This document shows positions 36,235-48,510 of a DNA stretch of 64,000 nt, in pieces (positions within the stretch are counted from its first letter, which is position 1; each line of letters begins with the position of its first letter). The DNA is taken from positions 57,028,406 through 57,092,405 of the forward strand of contig OW121743.1 of assembly GCA_933228675.1 (NCBI GenBank), in the 5' to 3' direction. A program made the position numbers and the translations under genes. The notes under the pieces were generated by a model. It was not told the origin of the DNA, searched no databases, and saw nothing but the letters and a program-made list of their open reading frames with translations. The DNA comes from Stomorhina lunata (taxonomy: Eukaryota > Arthropoda > Insecta > Diptera > Rhiniidae).

Positions 36235-36508
36235 GCCGTGGTATAGCAGGTTAGTTATCCGCCTAGCATACTAGAGGTTCAAGTTCGATCCCCGGCCAAA
36301 CCACTTGAACAAAGAAGTAAATTTAAAAAAAAAACGTCGGTTCACCTCATAGCTCAGCTAGCCACTGGTAATTGAGTCTTAGGCTATGTAAAACTTCTCT
36401 AACTAATGCATTTGCCGTTCGGAGCCGGAGTTGAAACGTAGAATCGGATGCAGCTCATTGTCTGAGAGAACTACCCCTTGGAATGTTGTCGGGGAATTAT
36501 ATATATAG
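36235..36508 (+). mobile_element. tRNA-derived SINE, copy 1
   Basis: The head has polymerase III promoter elements: an A-box-like TGGTATAGCAGG and a B-box-like AGTTCGATCCC, with an anticodon-loop-like CTAGCAT (AGC, as in tRNA-Ala) between them. The body contains AGCTAGCCACTGG, AATGCATTTGCCGTTCGGAG and ATGCAGCTCATTGTCTGA, and the tail GAATGTTGTCGGGGAATTA plus a TA run. Two more copies at 56193-56523 and 63197-63508 share all parts in order. The right end abuts the composite element, so the downstream target duplication is not visible. Confidence 0.92.
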
Positions 36509-38160
36509 TACCTGGTTGACCGAACCTTGCTCGGAGCTTTATAATAAGCATTTTGAGGCAAATTTTAAAGTTTTCATATATTTTATTCTATAAAGTACTA
36601 AAATAAATTTTGAGGAAAGACATTACACAAATATTTAGTTAATTTTAAATTATTTTATTTATTTTGTCCGATCAACACATAGTTTACATAGTTTACAGTT
36701 TAACTCATTTTGAAAAATTATAGAAATTGGTCATACCAGCAGAAACCTTCGTCGGCTAGTGCGCAACAACTGCATATTTTACGATTTAATTCATTTCGAG
36801 TATTTAGTTTTCAGTGACGCCACCTGTCGGAAATTGTTCATACCTACTAAGAAACCTTCTGCTTATGCGCAACAACTTTGCTAATGATCATAACATGATC
36901 AAATACACAATTTACGATTTAATTCACTTTGAGTATTTTTCAGTCGCGCCACTTGTCGGACTTTGGTCATGCCAATTAATAAACCTTCGTCGGCTTATGC
37001 GCAACAACTTTGCTAAAGATTATAGCATGAGCTTACGATTTAATTGACTTTGAGTAAATTTCAGTGGCGCCACTTGTCGAAATGTCTTCATACCAACTTT
37101 GAAACCTTCGCCGGCTCATGTGCAACAAGTTTGCTAAAGATCATAGCATGATCAAATACACAGTTTACAATTTAACTTACTTTGAGTAATTTTCAGTAGC
37201 GCCACCTGCCGGTAATTGTTCAAATCTACTAAGAAACCTCCGCCGGCTTATGCGCTACAACTTTGCTGAAGATTATAGCATGATCAAATGCACAATTTAC
37301 AATTTAACTCACTTTGAGTAATTTTCAGTAGCGCCACCTGTCGGACATTGTTCACATCTACTAAGAAACCTCCGCCGGCTTATGCGCTACAACTTTGCTG
37401 AAGACTATAGCATGATTAAATGTACAGATTACGATTAAATTGACTTTAAGTAAGTTTCTGTAGCGCCACCTGTCGGAAATTATTCATACCAACTAAAAAG
37501 CCTTCGTCGGATCATGCGCTACAACTTTGCTAAAGATCATAGCATGATCAAATGTACAGTTTACGATTTAATTAATTTTTAGTAATTTTCAGTGGCGTCA
37601 CCTGTCGAAAATTAGTTTTTCCAACTTAAAAACCTTCGCCGTCTAATCCGCAACATCTTCTCTAAAGAGCATAACACGATCAAATGTATAATTTACTATA
37701 ATATAAAAAACATACATACAGACAAACATTAATTTGTTTAAAAGCTATAACATTACTAATTTTTTCCCCTTTTTATCCCCTAATTTCAAAAGAAGTTCCA
37801 TAAGCATATTTGGTACTTCTTTGGTACCAATTGAATTCGGTACATTTTATTAAAACGCAGTTAACACAATGTTCCCATTCATATTAATTTTTGAGATATT
37901 TAGTTATCATTTTATCCTTGTATTGACTGCAGTACAAAGTTACTTTCTATATTCTTTGGTTTAAAAAAAAGTGGGTTAAAAAAAGTAAAAAAAAACTATT
38001 TTCACCCTTTTTTACCCCCTATCGGGCATAGTTTCAAAAAAGTGCTAAACATCTGTCCGCTCATTTTCATAGCTGTTCAAACGTAATTTTAATTTTGTTT
38101 CTATAACTATTACTTTTCGATTTTTTCCCTTTTTTTCGTTTTTACAAAAAAAAAAAAACT
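36509..38160 (+). mobile_element. Composite repeat element with internal 132-bp tandem repeats, copy 1
   Basis: It begins GTACCTGGTTGACCGAACC. It then has a ~150-bp leader ending TTTTGTCCGATCAACACAT, about eight tandem ~132-bp units, and a tail with CATACAGACAAACATTAATTTG, CTTTGGTACCAATTGA and TTACCCCCTATCGGGCATAG. The same parts occur in reverse order and strand at 58365-60101. Internal tandem repeats and lack of terminal inverted repeats resemble non-autonomous Helitron/Helentron (DINE-like) elements of Diptera. This is an analogy, not proof. Relative to copy 2 the right end seems truncated. Confidence 0.8.
36690..37690. repeat. 132-bp tandem repeat inside the composite element
   Basis: The marker CGCCACCTGTCGG (with variants) recurs at 36818, 36947, 37068, 37200, 37332, 37464 and 37596. 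Steps are 129, 121, then four exact 132-bp steps. Each unit also holds CTTATGCGCAACAACTTTGC, AGCATGATCAAAT and ACTTTGAGTAATTTTCAGT. Six-frame reading gives only short frames. Confidence 0.93.
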
Positions 38161-38194
38161 TCAAAAGTCCCATTTTAAAAAATTAGTTTTAAAG

Positions 38195-39140
38195 CGCGAA
38201 TTTTTGAAAAAAAATCTTAAAAAAATGAATTTTTGAAAAATTCCCTTTAAAAATGAGTTTTTGAAAAATTTCCTTTAAAAAGTAAATTTTTGAAAAATTT
38301 CCTTTAAAAAGTAAATTTTTGAAAAATTTCCTTTCAAAAGTGAATTTTTTAAAAATGTCCTTTAACCCTAACACTCCTGAGTACCCGAACGAACTTTAAA
38401 GTCAAATATCTCTTTAACGATAAATGATACAAAGTTGAGGTTTTGTAAGTTCCTAAAACTATTTATTTTCTAAAGATTTCTGTTTCTCTAAGCTTTCCAA
38501 AGTTTTTGGCTTAGGCTGTGGATTCACCAAAAGTCAAATATTCCTAACCCTCCTGATATGGGTACCCGGGTACCAGTAAGCAAATTAAGGCTTAAAATTA
38601 ATATAGACAAAGTAATGGTAATGGTTATATTTTTTGATTTTAATTTAAAATTTGTACATTTAGTTAATAATTTGTACACTAAACTTAGCACTGGTATAAT
38701 AGTAACTTCAGAAAATTACAATTCTTTTAAGTGTGAAGCAATAATTTGGCTATGTGTATTACATATTGGCCTTTGGCAACCATCAAACGCTTTAAATGTT
38801 TTGAGATTTGATTTTAGATTAATACCCATACAAAGGTAACACTTTCAAAGCTGTTAATCTTCTGAATTCTTCTATTAAATATTTAATGTTTATTCCATTT
38901 TCTGCAAAGAACCATTCAAATTATCCTCTGCAGTTAGTCTAAATATATATTGCGCGGAATATTTTAATCGTAACTGAAAAATTTGTATTCACGGGTACCC
39001 GGGTACCCTTATCAGGAGTCTACGTATAAAAATGTTATCAGTACTGTTAGGGTTAAAAAGTAAATTTTTGAAAAATTCCCTTTCAACAGTGAGTTTTTTA
39101 AAAATTATCTTTTAAAAAGTGAATTTTTGAAAAACTCCCT
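38195..39140. repeat. Minisatellite array K, 29-bp unit, split by a transposon
   Basis: A few units of GAATTTTTGAAAAATTTCC plus TTTAAAAAGT (29 bp) lie at 38195-38361, and the array resumes at 39057-39140. The break is filled by a TTAA-flanked element. Joining the two halves with a single TTAA restores the normal unit, because TTAA is part of the unit's TTTAAAAAGT linker. Confidence 0.9.
38366..39052. mobile_element. piggyBac-like non-autonomous element (687 bp)
   Basis: It is flanked by TTAA at 38362-38365 and 39053-39056. The ends are CCCTAACACTCCTGA and, read inward from the right, CCCTAACAGTACTGA. A subterminal motif ACTCCTGATAAGGGTACCCG near the right end recurs as CCTCCTGATATGGGTACCCG at about 38550 on the left side. 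A 93-codon frame (38558-38839) inside has no piggyBac transposase signature that I can see, so the copy is taken as non-autonomous. The host array supplies a clean empty-site reconstruction. Confidence 0.9.
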
Positions 39141-40416
39141 TTTGTTACAACGAACTTTAGATACAACGACGCACTTAAGCTAAAATTTAAAATCTAACGG
39201 AAATCATTTTAGAATATTTGTGAATTCAAAAATAAATTAAACTCATTTTTACACCCAATTCTCATCCTCATGGTATTTGTTTAAAACAAATACCAGATAT
39301 AAATTTCATCTTTATAATATGCCATATTTTCGTGAAAAATATTATATGATGAAAAATATCTGGAACGTTTATAAAATACTTAAATTCTTTATTCTTAATT
39401 CTTATACCTCCTGTATATTTTCACAAAAACGAGTATGTAAGTTTTTACCCAGCAAAACTTTGGTAATGACAAGTACTCTGATAACTGGTTACCTTGTAAC
39501 GACTACAACATACCATCCGAATAAATAATAAGTTATTACAGAAGTACTTATTTGTAATTAAGATGGTAATTTAAACTGAATGGCCCCGGTTCAAATCCCA
39601 CCAAGGGCAACAATTTTTTTAGTTTTTTTTTTTTTATTAAAAGAGTCTTTTTAAATGATTTTTGAATTTAAATATTATCTTCTGTAAAAAAAATTTGTAA
39701 AACTAACTCACGTTAATGAAAAAATACCATCATGAGTCAATTTTGATTATGTAGGGGATGTTGAATACCAAACACGATTCTAATTGGTCTTAACTTGGTA
39801 AGCCCAACTTATCTGGGTCATCCTTCATCTCAACTTTGGACACACACCTCCTCATGGTATCACCCGTGGAGATAGTTTAACACCCATTAATATTGTGAGT
39901 TAACATGTTCCGAGAGTTGTCTCATAAGATCGATAAAAATGGGTTAGGATTACGGGCTAGTAACCCTCTCTTGAAAAAAAAATATAATGAAGAGGATAAA
40001 ATTAGAATTGAAATATCCCACTACCTAATGTTAGAGAAGGATGTCCGAAACTTCGATAGAAAGACCAAGTAGAGGAACATTTTTCAAAGCTTGGCCTATA
40101 AAATTGGATAATATTCGCACAAGATCGAAATCCATGGAATTCTAAAATATGCTGGGACTTTGACCTTAACAGGTTGTAATATTTAAGTAAGTAAGAGTCA
40201 ATCTTATGTAAAAACAAATAAAAAGATTTAAATTGTTTAAGTTTTAAAATAATTTAAAAAAAGTTTTAAAACAATTACAAAAAATCGTATAAAAATATTT
40301 TTCCAAAAATTACAACAAAGCAAAAAAAAGCAAGGAAAAACAAAGTTATTTTCACATGATTTTGGATCTAAAAATAAAAATTGTTTATATTAATTATAAG
40401 CTGCTAAGTTTTCAAC
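39141..40416. other. Unique spacer with a stray B-box-like motif
   Basis: At about 39580-39610 the string CCCCGGTTCAAATCCCACC resembles a tRNA T-arm / B-box but lacks an upstream A-box or fold, so it may be the remnant of a SINE head. The stretch 39720-40220 is less AT-biased (CTCCTCATGGTATCACCCG, GATTACGGGCTAGTAACCC) and may be part of an old retroelement. I could not identify it, and the 71-codon reverse frame there has no known motif. Confidence 0.5.
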
Positions 40417-40488
40417 ATATGAAGTAGCTCAGTGGAAGAGTCTCTGCCTAGCAATCGGAGGGTCTGGGTTCGAGCCCCCATGGGATCA
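40417..40488 (+). pseudogene. tRNA-like sequence (tRNA-Ala-like, AGC), not functional
   Basis: TAGCTCAGTGGAAGAG (A-box/D-arm), CTGCCTAGCAATCGG (anticodon arm with AGC) and GGGTTCGAGCCC (T-arm/B-box) occur in the right order and spacing. The 5' and 3' ends do not form an acceptor stem, and the sequence runs directly into A-rich DNA. It is best read as a tRNA pseudogene or a SINE head. No matching SINE body follows. Confidence 0.7.
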
Positions 40489-41599
40489 TAAAAAAAATTT
40501 TGTATTTCGTTTAAAAATATATGTTTTTAATAAAACAACAACAAAAAAGTTGTTGCTGTTGTTGTTGTTGCTTTCAAATTGCTTACCCAAGTCATTACTT
40601 TTCTGCAATTGGTAAGTACTTGCCTCCAATGACATCCCCATGTTAATGTAATGACTTAAACAGCGAATGAGTAAGTAGTTCGTGTTCAATAGTTTAACTG
40701 TTTAACTCATTATTTGGTAATGAAAAGTTTTACTGGGTTATATTTTAAAATAAGTATTTGCTTTCAATGTTGGCTTAGGAGTTTTATAGATTTTTCCTTA
40801 AATTGTAAAATATTTTCCTTGCTCATGTTGTTACACGTTTTTTTTTTTATTTTGGGGTAACATCAAGTTGGGAGTAATGTATGTGGAGTCGAGTAAAGTA
40901 AAGTTTATTTAACAAAATGTAAATAGACAAATATTGTTTTAAACATGAATGATTTTATATGTTACTCCTAAAAATGGCTCCAAACGTTTATATATTCTTT
41001 ATGATTTCTAAATAAAATCAGCATAAATTTACATGGCAAGAAAAATGATATAATTTCAAATAAAAATGTTATAGAGTTTGTGAACATTTTTCTTATTTTT
41101 TTTGTTTTTGTACCAAGATAAACCAATATTTTTGAAAGGAAATGAGTTTTACAGAAGCTGGCTAAAATTTATTACATTTCTGGCTCAAAAAAGGCCTGAA
41201 GATTATTTGTTATGTTTGTAATGAAAAAGAAAGCAAATAAGTTTTTGATAAAAATTATTAGAAATTTTTATGAAATACAATATTTAAGCGTAAAATGACT
41301 TATTTAAAACTAATTCATTGACTTTTAAAAAAGAAATATTTTGTTCAAAAATTTCCAAATTCTTTTGCTGTTTATGTTAAGAGATTTATTTGTTCACGAG
41401 TTTCTCACCATTTTATTAAATAGTTTAAAGTATTTTACTCAAAACACTCCTATATTTTATTAAAGGAAACAAATTATGGTAGCAAAAAAAAAAAAAATTC
41501 ACTAAAATTGTATTTAAACTATCACACGATTTATAGTTTAAATCAAAGACAGAACAATAAAGGAATTAAAACCATTTCCAAAAAAAAAATCATGTATTT
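40489..41599. other. Unique spacer
   Basis: AT-rich DNA with a TTGTTGCTGTTGTTGTTGTT stretch at about 40550-40570 and many A/T runs. Nothing recognised beyond low-complexity sequence. Confidence 0.6.
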
Positions 41600-43595
41600 A
41601 CAAAATTTTAAAAAAAATGTCCTATTATTAAAGAAATTTTTCAAAAATTTCCTATTTTTTTAAAAGAAATTTTTCAAAAATTTCCTATTTTTAAAGGAAA
41701 TTTTTCAAAAATTTCCTATTTTTAAAGGAAAATTTTTCAAAAATTTCCTATTTTTTAAAGGAAATTTTTCAAAAATTTCCTATTTTTTAAAGGAAATTTT
41801 TCAAAAAATTCCTATTTTTTAAAGGAAATTTTTCAAAAAATTCCTATTTTTAAAGACAGTTTTTCAAAAATGTCCTATTTTTTAAAGGAATTTTTCAAAA
41901 ATTTTCTATTTTTTAAAGGAAATTTTTCAAAAATTTCCTATTTTTAAAGGAAATTTATCAAAAATTTCCTATTTTTAAAGGAAAATTTTCAAAAACTTCC
42001 TATTTTTTGAAAGCATATTTTTCAAAAATTTCCTATTTTTTAAAGCACAATTTTCAAAAATTTAAATGAAATTTTTCAAAAATTTCCTATTTTTGAAGGA
42101 AATTTTTAAAAAATTTTCCTATTATTTAAAGGAAATTTTTCAAAAATTTCCTATTTTGTAAAGGAAATTTTCAAAAAATTCCTATTTTTAAAGGAAATTT
42201 TTCAAAAATTTCCTATTTTTTAAAGCACATTTTTCAAAAATTTCCTATTTTTAAAGCACATTTTTAAAAAATTTCATATTTTTTAAAGGAAATTTTTCAA
42301 AAATATCCTATTTTTTAATGGAAATTTTTCAAAAACTTCCTATTTTTATAAGGAAATTTTTCAAAAAGTTCCTATTTTTTTAAGGAAATTTTTCAAAAAT
42401 TTCCTATTTTTTAAAAGAAATTTTTCAAAAATTTCCTATTTTTAAAGGAAATTTTTCAAAAATTTTCCTATTTTTTAAAGGAAATTTTTCAAAAATTTCT
42501 TATTTTTAAAGGAAATTTTTAAAAAATATCCTATTTTTTAAAGGAAATTTTTAAAAAATTTCCTATTTTTTAAAGAAAATTTTTCAAAAATTATCTATTA
42601 TTTAAAGGAAATTTTTCAAAAATTTTCTATTTTTGAAAGGAAATTTTTCAAAAATTTTCTATTTTTAAAGGAAATTTTTCAAAAATTTCCTATTTTTAAA
42701 GGAAATTTTTCAAAAATTTCCTATTTTTTAAAGGAAATTTTTCAAAAATTCCCATTTTTAAAAGCAGTTTTTCAAAAATGTCCTATTTTTAAAGGAATTT
42801 TTCAAAAATTTCCTATTTTTTAAAGGAAAATTTTCAAAAATTTCCTATTTTTAAAGGAAATTTTTCAAAAATTTCCTATTTTTTAAAGAAAATTTTTCAA
42901 AAAATTCCCATTTTTAAAGGCAGTTTTTCAAAAATGTCCTATTTTTAAAGGAAATTTTTCAAAAATTTCTTATTTTTTAAAGAAAATTTTTCAAAAATTT
43001 CTTATTTTTTCAAGGAATTTTTTCCAAAATTTCCAATTTTTTAAAGGAAATTTTTCAAAAATTTCCTATTTTTAAGGAAATTTTTCAAAAATTTCCTATT
43101 TTTAAAGGAAATTTTTCAAAAAAATTTCCTATTTTTTAAAAGAAATTTTAAAAAAATTTCCTATTTTTTTAAAGGAAATTTTTCAAAAATTTCCTATTTT
43201 TTAAAGGAAATTTTTCAAAAAATTTATATTTTTTAAAGGAAATTTTTCAAAAATTTTCTATTTTTTAAAGGAAATTTTTTAAAAATTTCCTATTTTTTAA
43301 AGGAAATTTTTCAAAAATGTCCTATTTTTTAAATTAAAAATTTCTAATTTTTAAAAGGAAATTTTTCAAAAATTTCCTATTTTTAAAAGCAAAATTTTCA
43401 AAACTTACCTATTTTTATTGAAAATTTCAAAAATTTAAAGGAAATTTTTCAAAAATTTACTATTTTTTAAATGAAAATTTTTGAAGAATTTCCTATTTTT
43501 TTAGGAAATTTTTCAACAATTTCCTATTTTTATAGGAAATTTTTCAAAAATTTCCTATTTTTATAGGAAATTTTTTAACAAAATTTTATTTCTGT
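41600..43595. repeat. Minisatellite array L, ~31-bp unit (TTTTTAAAGG type)
   Basis: About 65 units in the same orientation as array B: GGAAATTTTTCAAAAATTTCC split by a TATTTTTTAAA linker. The linker T-run varies in length (units 30-32 bp), giving a less regular array than B or M. At the right end (about 43500-43570) it changes to TATTTTTATAGG units identical to those of arrays B and M. Confidence 0.95.
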
Positions 43596-45625
43596 AAAAA
43601 TATTAAAAATTTGAAAACATGGCTTATTTCATTTGAAGTTGGCATCTATCGTCTTCTAGTTTTTATGAATTTTTAAAAAGTATGGAAATTTTTTACTTTG
43701 TTTTTTTTTAAAGTATGGAAATTTTTTATAAAAAAAAAAAATAATTTTTCAGTTAAGATGCTTATAACTCTAAATCCGTTAAAGATATGAAAAAATTGTT
43801 CTTTATCGACTTAAAGATGATTTTGTTTGCTACTATATTCTGTCATTTTCTACAAATTAGAATAATCCCTCCTAAAGATATTATAAAATCAATGGATCTA
43901 CATTTGCAAAAATTTTAAACTTTATATATTTTTTTCTTTTTTAAATTTTCTACAGTTTTAATAACTAAGAGGGCTTTGTGAATAAAGAAAACTATAGTCT
44001 TCATCAAATGTAAGTTAAATTTTGTGATTCATTGTTATTTGACTCTTTCAAGCCTCTGCTTGCAACACCATTTTCCCTAGCCTGCCAGCAACACCAAACA
44101 TTTTCTCTACATTCATTCAGTTTATTTGTTCATTTCTATGGATGGTTAAAATAAAATTTATACAATGTTTTATTTTTCACTTTATTGTATGTATTTTATT
44201 TTAACTTTTTTTTTGCTTTAAAAAGATACAACAAACAAACCTTCAACCATGAAATGTACACATAACGTGTCATTAAAATAAAATTCACTTAATTCATCAC
44301 CTTAACTGACTGACATGCACATGCATGTCGTGTGTCATATAGACAAACATATACCTCTTCCTTCTTCTTATTACTTTTTCAGTCTCATATTCATATGTAT
44401 ATAGGAATATAGAGGATATAAACCTAATATGAACCGATGGCAACAAAACTAAGGAACGACATCAGTGAACAGCTCGAAAAACCAGAAAGAAAAAACATTT
44501 TTATAATGATAATGCTGATGAAGATGATGTTGCAAGAAGAAAAAAAATGTGATACAAAATGTTGCTTTCTTAAGTAACAACATAAAGCAAAAAAAAATCA
44601 TACATTTATTTTACTAAAAGTAGTAATATTTTGTTATAATGGCGCATAAAGATTCAAGGTTTCATCATATCAAATCATTAGGGGTGTTCGCGAAGGAAAG
44701 CAAATTAAGGCAAAATTGAAGTTCTATAATATGACTTAATTGGTTGATAGCTTCATTAAAATTCTTGAAATTTATAAAAGTAGTCATAATTTGTATCGCT
44801 TAGTTTTATAAATTAAAGTGAATACCCCTAATAAAATAGGTATTTCTATAAAAATTATTGTTTTTGTGTGTAAATTACTTTGCAGCTGATATTAAAACCT
44901 AGAATATTGAATCTTTTTTTGTTTAATAACTCCTCTCACTTCCATATCTTTCATATATTTACTTAGTCCTCTGATACATGCAACACATATGTTGCAGGTA
45001 AACTCTACTAATAGCAGCAACAATAACTTCCAAAGTTGTTATACAAAAATTATCATTATCTTGGTTATTCTAGTGTAAGTTTTCAACTTTAGACACTTTT
45101 CTTTTATTTTTCTTTCCTTTTCCCGGTTTCCTTTCGAAAAGGTGCTGCCAGAAATCACTGAAAAATTGTTGCAAGCTTTAATATTTGTTGCTGGTATTTA
45201 GTAAAACAACAGCTACAACAGCACAAGTAAGGAAATGTGTTCTATTGAAATCCTGAAAAAATATAAAAGCAACATCTACGATAAATTGATACTTTAGCTG
45301 ATATTTATTTTCTAGAATTTTTTCCTTCTTAAGACTTTGTCTATGGAACCATCAGCGGCAGCAGCAGCATTTTCAGTTGCATTAAGAAGCATCATAAATT
45401 GGCATTATAAAATTGCAACAGATATTAAGCTTAATGTTGCATTTATGTTTAGAGAAAATATTTTGCTTTGGTATCTGCGTGTTTCTAGCTAAAAAAAATT
45501 ATTAAATGTTTTCAATTATTAAAATGTTGCCATTATACGAAAACATATAATTTGTTGCAGCTTAAAGGTGGTTTCAAGCTTGAAGCGATGAAGTATCAAC
45601 TGAAAAAAAATTCTAAGAATTTTGA
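43596..45625. other. Unique spacer
   Basis: A 2-kb non-repetitive spacer. It contains CACATGCATGTCGTGTG near 44319-44335, a GCGGCAGCAGCAGCA stretch near 45355, and several (A/T)GTTGCA(A/G) strings between 44990 and 45570. No open frame above 60 codons of interest and no gene recognised. Composition is less extreme than in the arrays, consistent with intron or intergenic DNA. Confidence 0.6.
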
Positions 45626-48510
45626 ATTGAATTTCGAAAAATTTTTGTTTTTATAGGAAATCTTCAAAAATTTTATATTTTTTTAAGAAAATTTCGAAAA
45701 TTTTCTATTTTTAAAGAAATTTTTCGAAAATTTTCTATTTGTATCGGAAATTTTTCGAAAATTTTCTATTTTTACAGGAAATTTTTCGAAAATTTTCTAT
45801 TTTTATAGGAAATTCTTCGAAAATTTTCTATTTTTATAGGAAATTTTTCGAAAATTTTCTATTTTTATAGGAAATTTTTCGAAAATTTTCTATTTTTATA
45901 GGAAATTTTTCGAAAATATTCTATTTTTATAGGAAATTTTTCGAAAATTTTCTATTTTTATAGGAAATTTTTCAAAAATTTTCTATTTTTATAGGAAATT
46001 TTTCGAAAATTTTCTATTTTTATAGGAAATTTTTCTATTTTTATAGGAAATTTTTCAAAAATTTCCTATTTTTATAGGAAATTTTTCAAAAATTTCCTAT
46101 TTTTATAGGAAATTTTTCAAAAATTTCCTATTTTTATAGGAAATTTTTCAAAAATTTCCTATTTTTATAGGAAATTTTTCAAAAATTTCCTATTTTTATA
46201 GGAAATTTTTCAAAAATTTCCTATTTTTATAGGAAATTTTTCAAAAATTTCCTATTTTTATAGGAAATTTTTCAAAAATTTCCTATTTTTATAGGAAATT
46301 TTTCAAAAATTTCCTATTTTTATAGGAAATTTTTCAAAAATTTCCTATTTTTATAGGAAATTTTTCAAAAATTTCCTATTTTTTGTAGGAAATTTTTCAA
46401 AAATTTCCTATTTTTATAGGAAATTTTTCAAAAATTTCCTATTTTTATAGGAAATTTTTCAAAAATTTCCTATTTTTATAGGAAATTTTTCAAAAATTTC
46501 CTATTTTTATAGGAAAATTTTCAAAAATTTCCTATTTTTATAGGAAAATTTTCAAAAATTTCCTATTTTTATAGGAAATTTTTCAAAAATTTCCTATTTT
46601 TATAGGAAATTTTTCAAAAATTTCCTATTTTTATAGGAAATTTTTCAAAAATTTCCTATTTTTATAGGAAATTTTACAAAAATTTTCTTTTTTTATAGGA
46701 AATTTTTCAAAAATTTTCTATTTTATAGGAAATTTTACAAAAATTTTCTATTTTTATAGGAAATTTTTCAAAAATTTTCTATTTTTATAGGAAATTTTTC
46801 AAAAATTTTCTATTTTTATAGGAAATTTTTCAAAAATTTCCTATTTTTATAGGAAATTTTTCACAAATTTCCTATTTTTTGTTGGAAATTTTTCAAAGAT
46901 TTCCTATTTTTTGTAGGAAATTTTTCAAAAATTTCCTATTTTTTGTAGGAAATTTTTCAAAAATTTCCTATTTTTTGTAGGAAATTTTTCAAAAATTTCC
47001 TATTTTTATAGGAAATTTTTCAAAAATTTCCTATTTTTATAGGAAATTTTTCAAAAATTTCCTATTTTTATAGGAAATTTTTAGACAATTTTCTATTTCT
47101 ATAGGAAATTTTTCAAAAATTTCCTATTTTTATAGGAAATTTTACAAAAATTTTCTTTTTTTTATAGGAAATTTTTCAAAAAATTCTTATTTTTATAGCA
47201 AAATTTTCAAAAATTTTCTATTTTATAGGAAATTTTACAAAAATTTTATATTTTATAGGAAATTTTTCAAAAATTTTCTATTTTATAGGAAATTTTTCAA
47301 AAATATTCTATTTTTATAGGAAATTTTTCAAAAACTTTCTATTTTTATAGGAAATTTTTCAAAAATTTTCTATTTTTATAGGAAATTTTTCAAAAATTTT
47401 CTATTTTTATAGGAAATTTTTCAAAATTTTTCTATTTTTATAGGAAATTTTTCAAAAATTTCCTATTTTTATAGGAAATTTTTAAAAAATTTCCTATTTT
47501 TATAGGAAATTTTTAAAAAATTTCCTATTTTCGCATGAAATTTTTCAAAAATTTCCTATTTTTATAGCAAATTTTAAATTTTTTTTTATAGGAAATTTTT
47601 CAAAATTTTCCTTTTTTTTAATTTTTCAAAAATTTCCTTTTGTTATTGGAAATTTTTCAAAAATTTCCTTTTTTTATTGGAAATTTTTCAAAAATTTCCC
47701 TTTTTTTATAAGAAATTTTTCAAAAATATCCTTTTTTTACAGGAAATTTTTCAAAAATTTCCTGTTTTTATAGGAAATTTTTCAAAAATTTCCTTTTTTT
47801 ACAGGAAATTTTTCAAAAATTTACTATTTTTAAAGGAAATTTTTAAAAAATTTCCTATTTTTATAGGAAATTTTTCAAAAATTTACTATTTTTATAGGAA
47901 ATTTTTCAAAAATTTCCTATTTTTATAGGAAATTTTTCAAAAATTTCCTATTTTTATAGGAAATTTTTCAAAAATTTCCTATTTTTATAGGAAATTTTTC
48001 AAAAATTTCCTATTTTCATAGGAAATTTTTCAAAAATTTCCTATTTTCATAGGAAATTTTTCAAAAATTTCCTATTTTCATAGGAAATTTTTCAAAAATT
48101 TCCTATTTTCATAGGAAATTTTTCAAAAATTTCCTATTTTCATAGGAATTTCCTATTTTTATTGAAAAATGTTTTAAACATTAACTATTTTATAGGAAAT
48201 TTTTTAAAAGATTTTTTTATTTTTATAGGAAATTTTTGAAATTTTTTTTTTGTTATAGGAAATTTTCGAAAACATTTTTTTTCGAAAATTTTATATTTTT
48301 ATAGGAAAATTTTCAAAAATTTTCTATTTGAATATGAAATTTTCGAAATTTAAACATAGAAAATTTTCTGTTTTTATAAATAAAAATTCGATTTTTATAT
48401 GAAATTTTAAATTTTTATAGAAAATTAAAAAAAAAAATTATTTTTATATGAAATTTTTTCGAAACTTCTCTATTATTATAGGAAATTTTTTTCGAGAATT
48501 CTGTGATATC
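45626..48510. repeat. Minisatellite array M, 31-bp unit
   Basis: About 90 units matching array B in sequence and orientation. The left end uses TTTTTCGAAAATTTTC units (45700-46040), the centre is nearly identical to the array B core (46040-46660), and right-hand blocks carry variants: TATTTTTTGTAGG (46870-46990), TTTTACAAAAATTTTC (46670-47270) and TATTTTCATAGG (48010-48150). The right end decays. An 83-codon frame at 47677-47928 simply repeats every 31 residues. Confidence 0.96.

Noticed and set aside
36235..36310. Functional tRNA gene at the head of the SINE
   Set aside because: It is one of three dispersed copies with a common non-tRNA body and tail. Two show retrotransposition target duplications.
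38558..38839. 93-codon frame inside the piggyBac-like element as a transposase fragment
   Set aside because: I see no DDD-domain or C-terminal cysteine-rich pattern typical of piggyBac transposases, and the element is far too short.
40417..40488. Functional tRNA-Ala gene
   Set aside because: A- and B-boxes and an AGC anticodon-like triplet are present, but the acceptor stem cannot pair.
47677..47928. 83-codon frame in array M and similar frames in arrays C, F and G
   Set aside because: They repeat with the satellite period (31 residues per 93 bp) and are broken by every unit variant.
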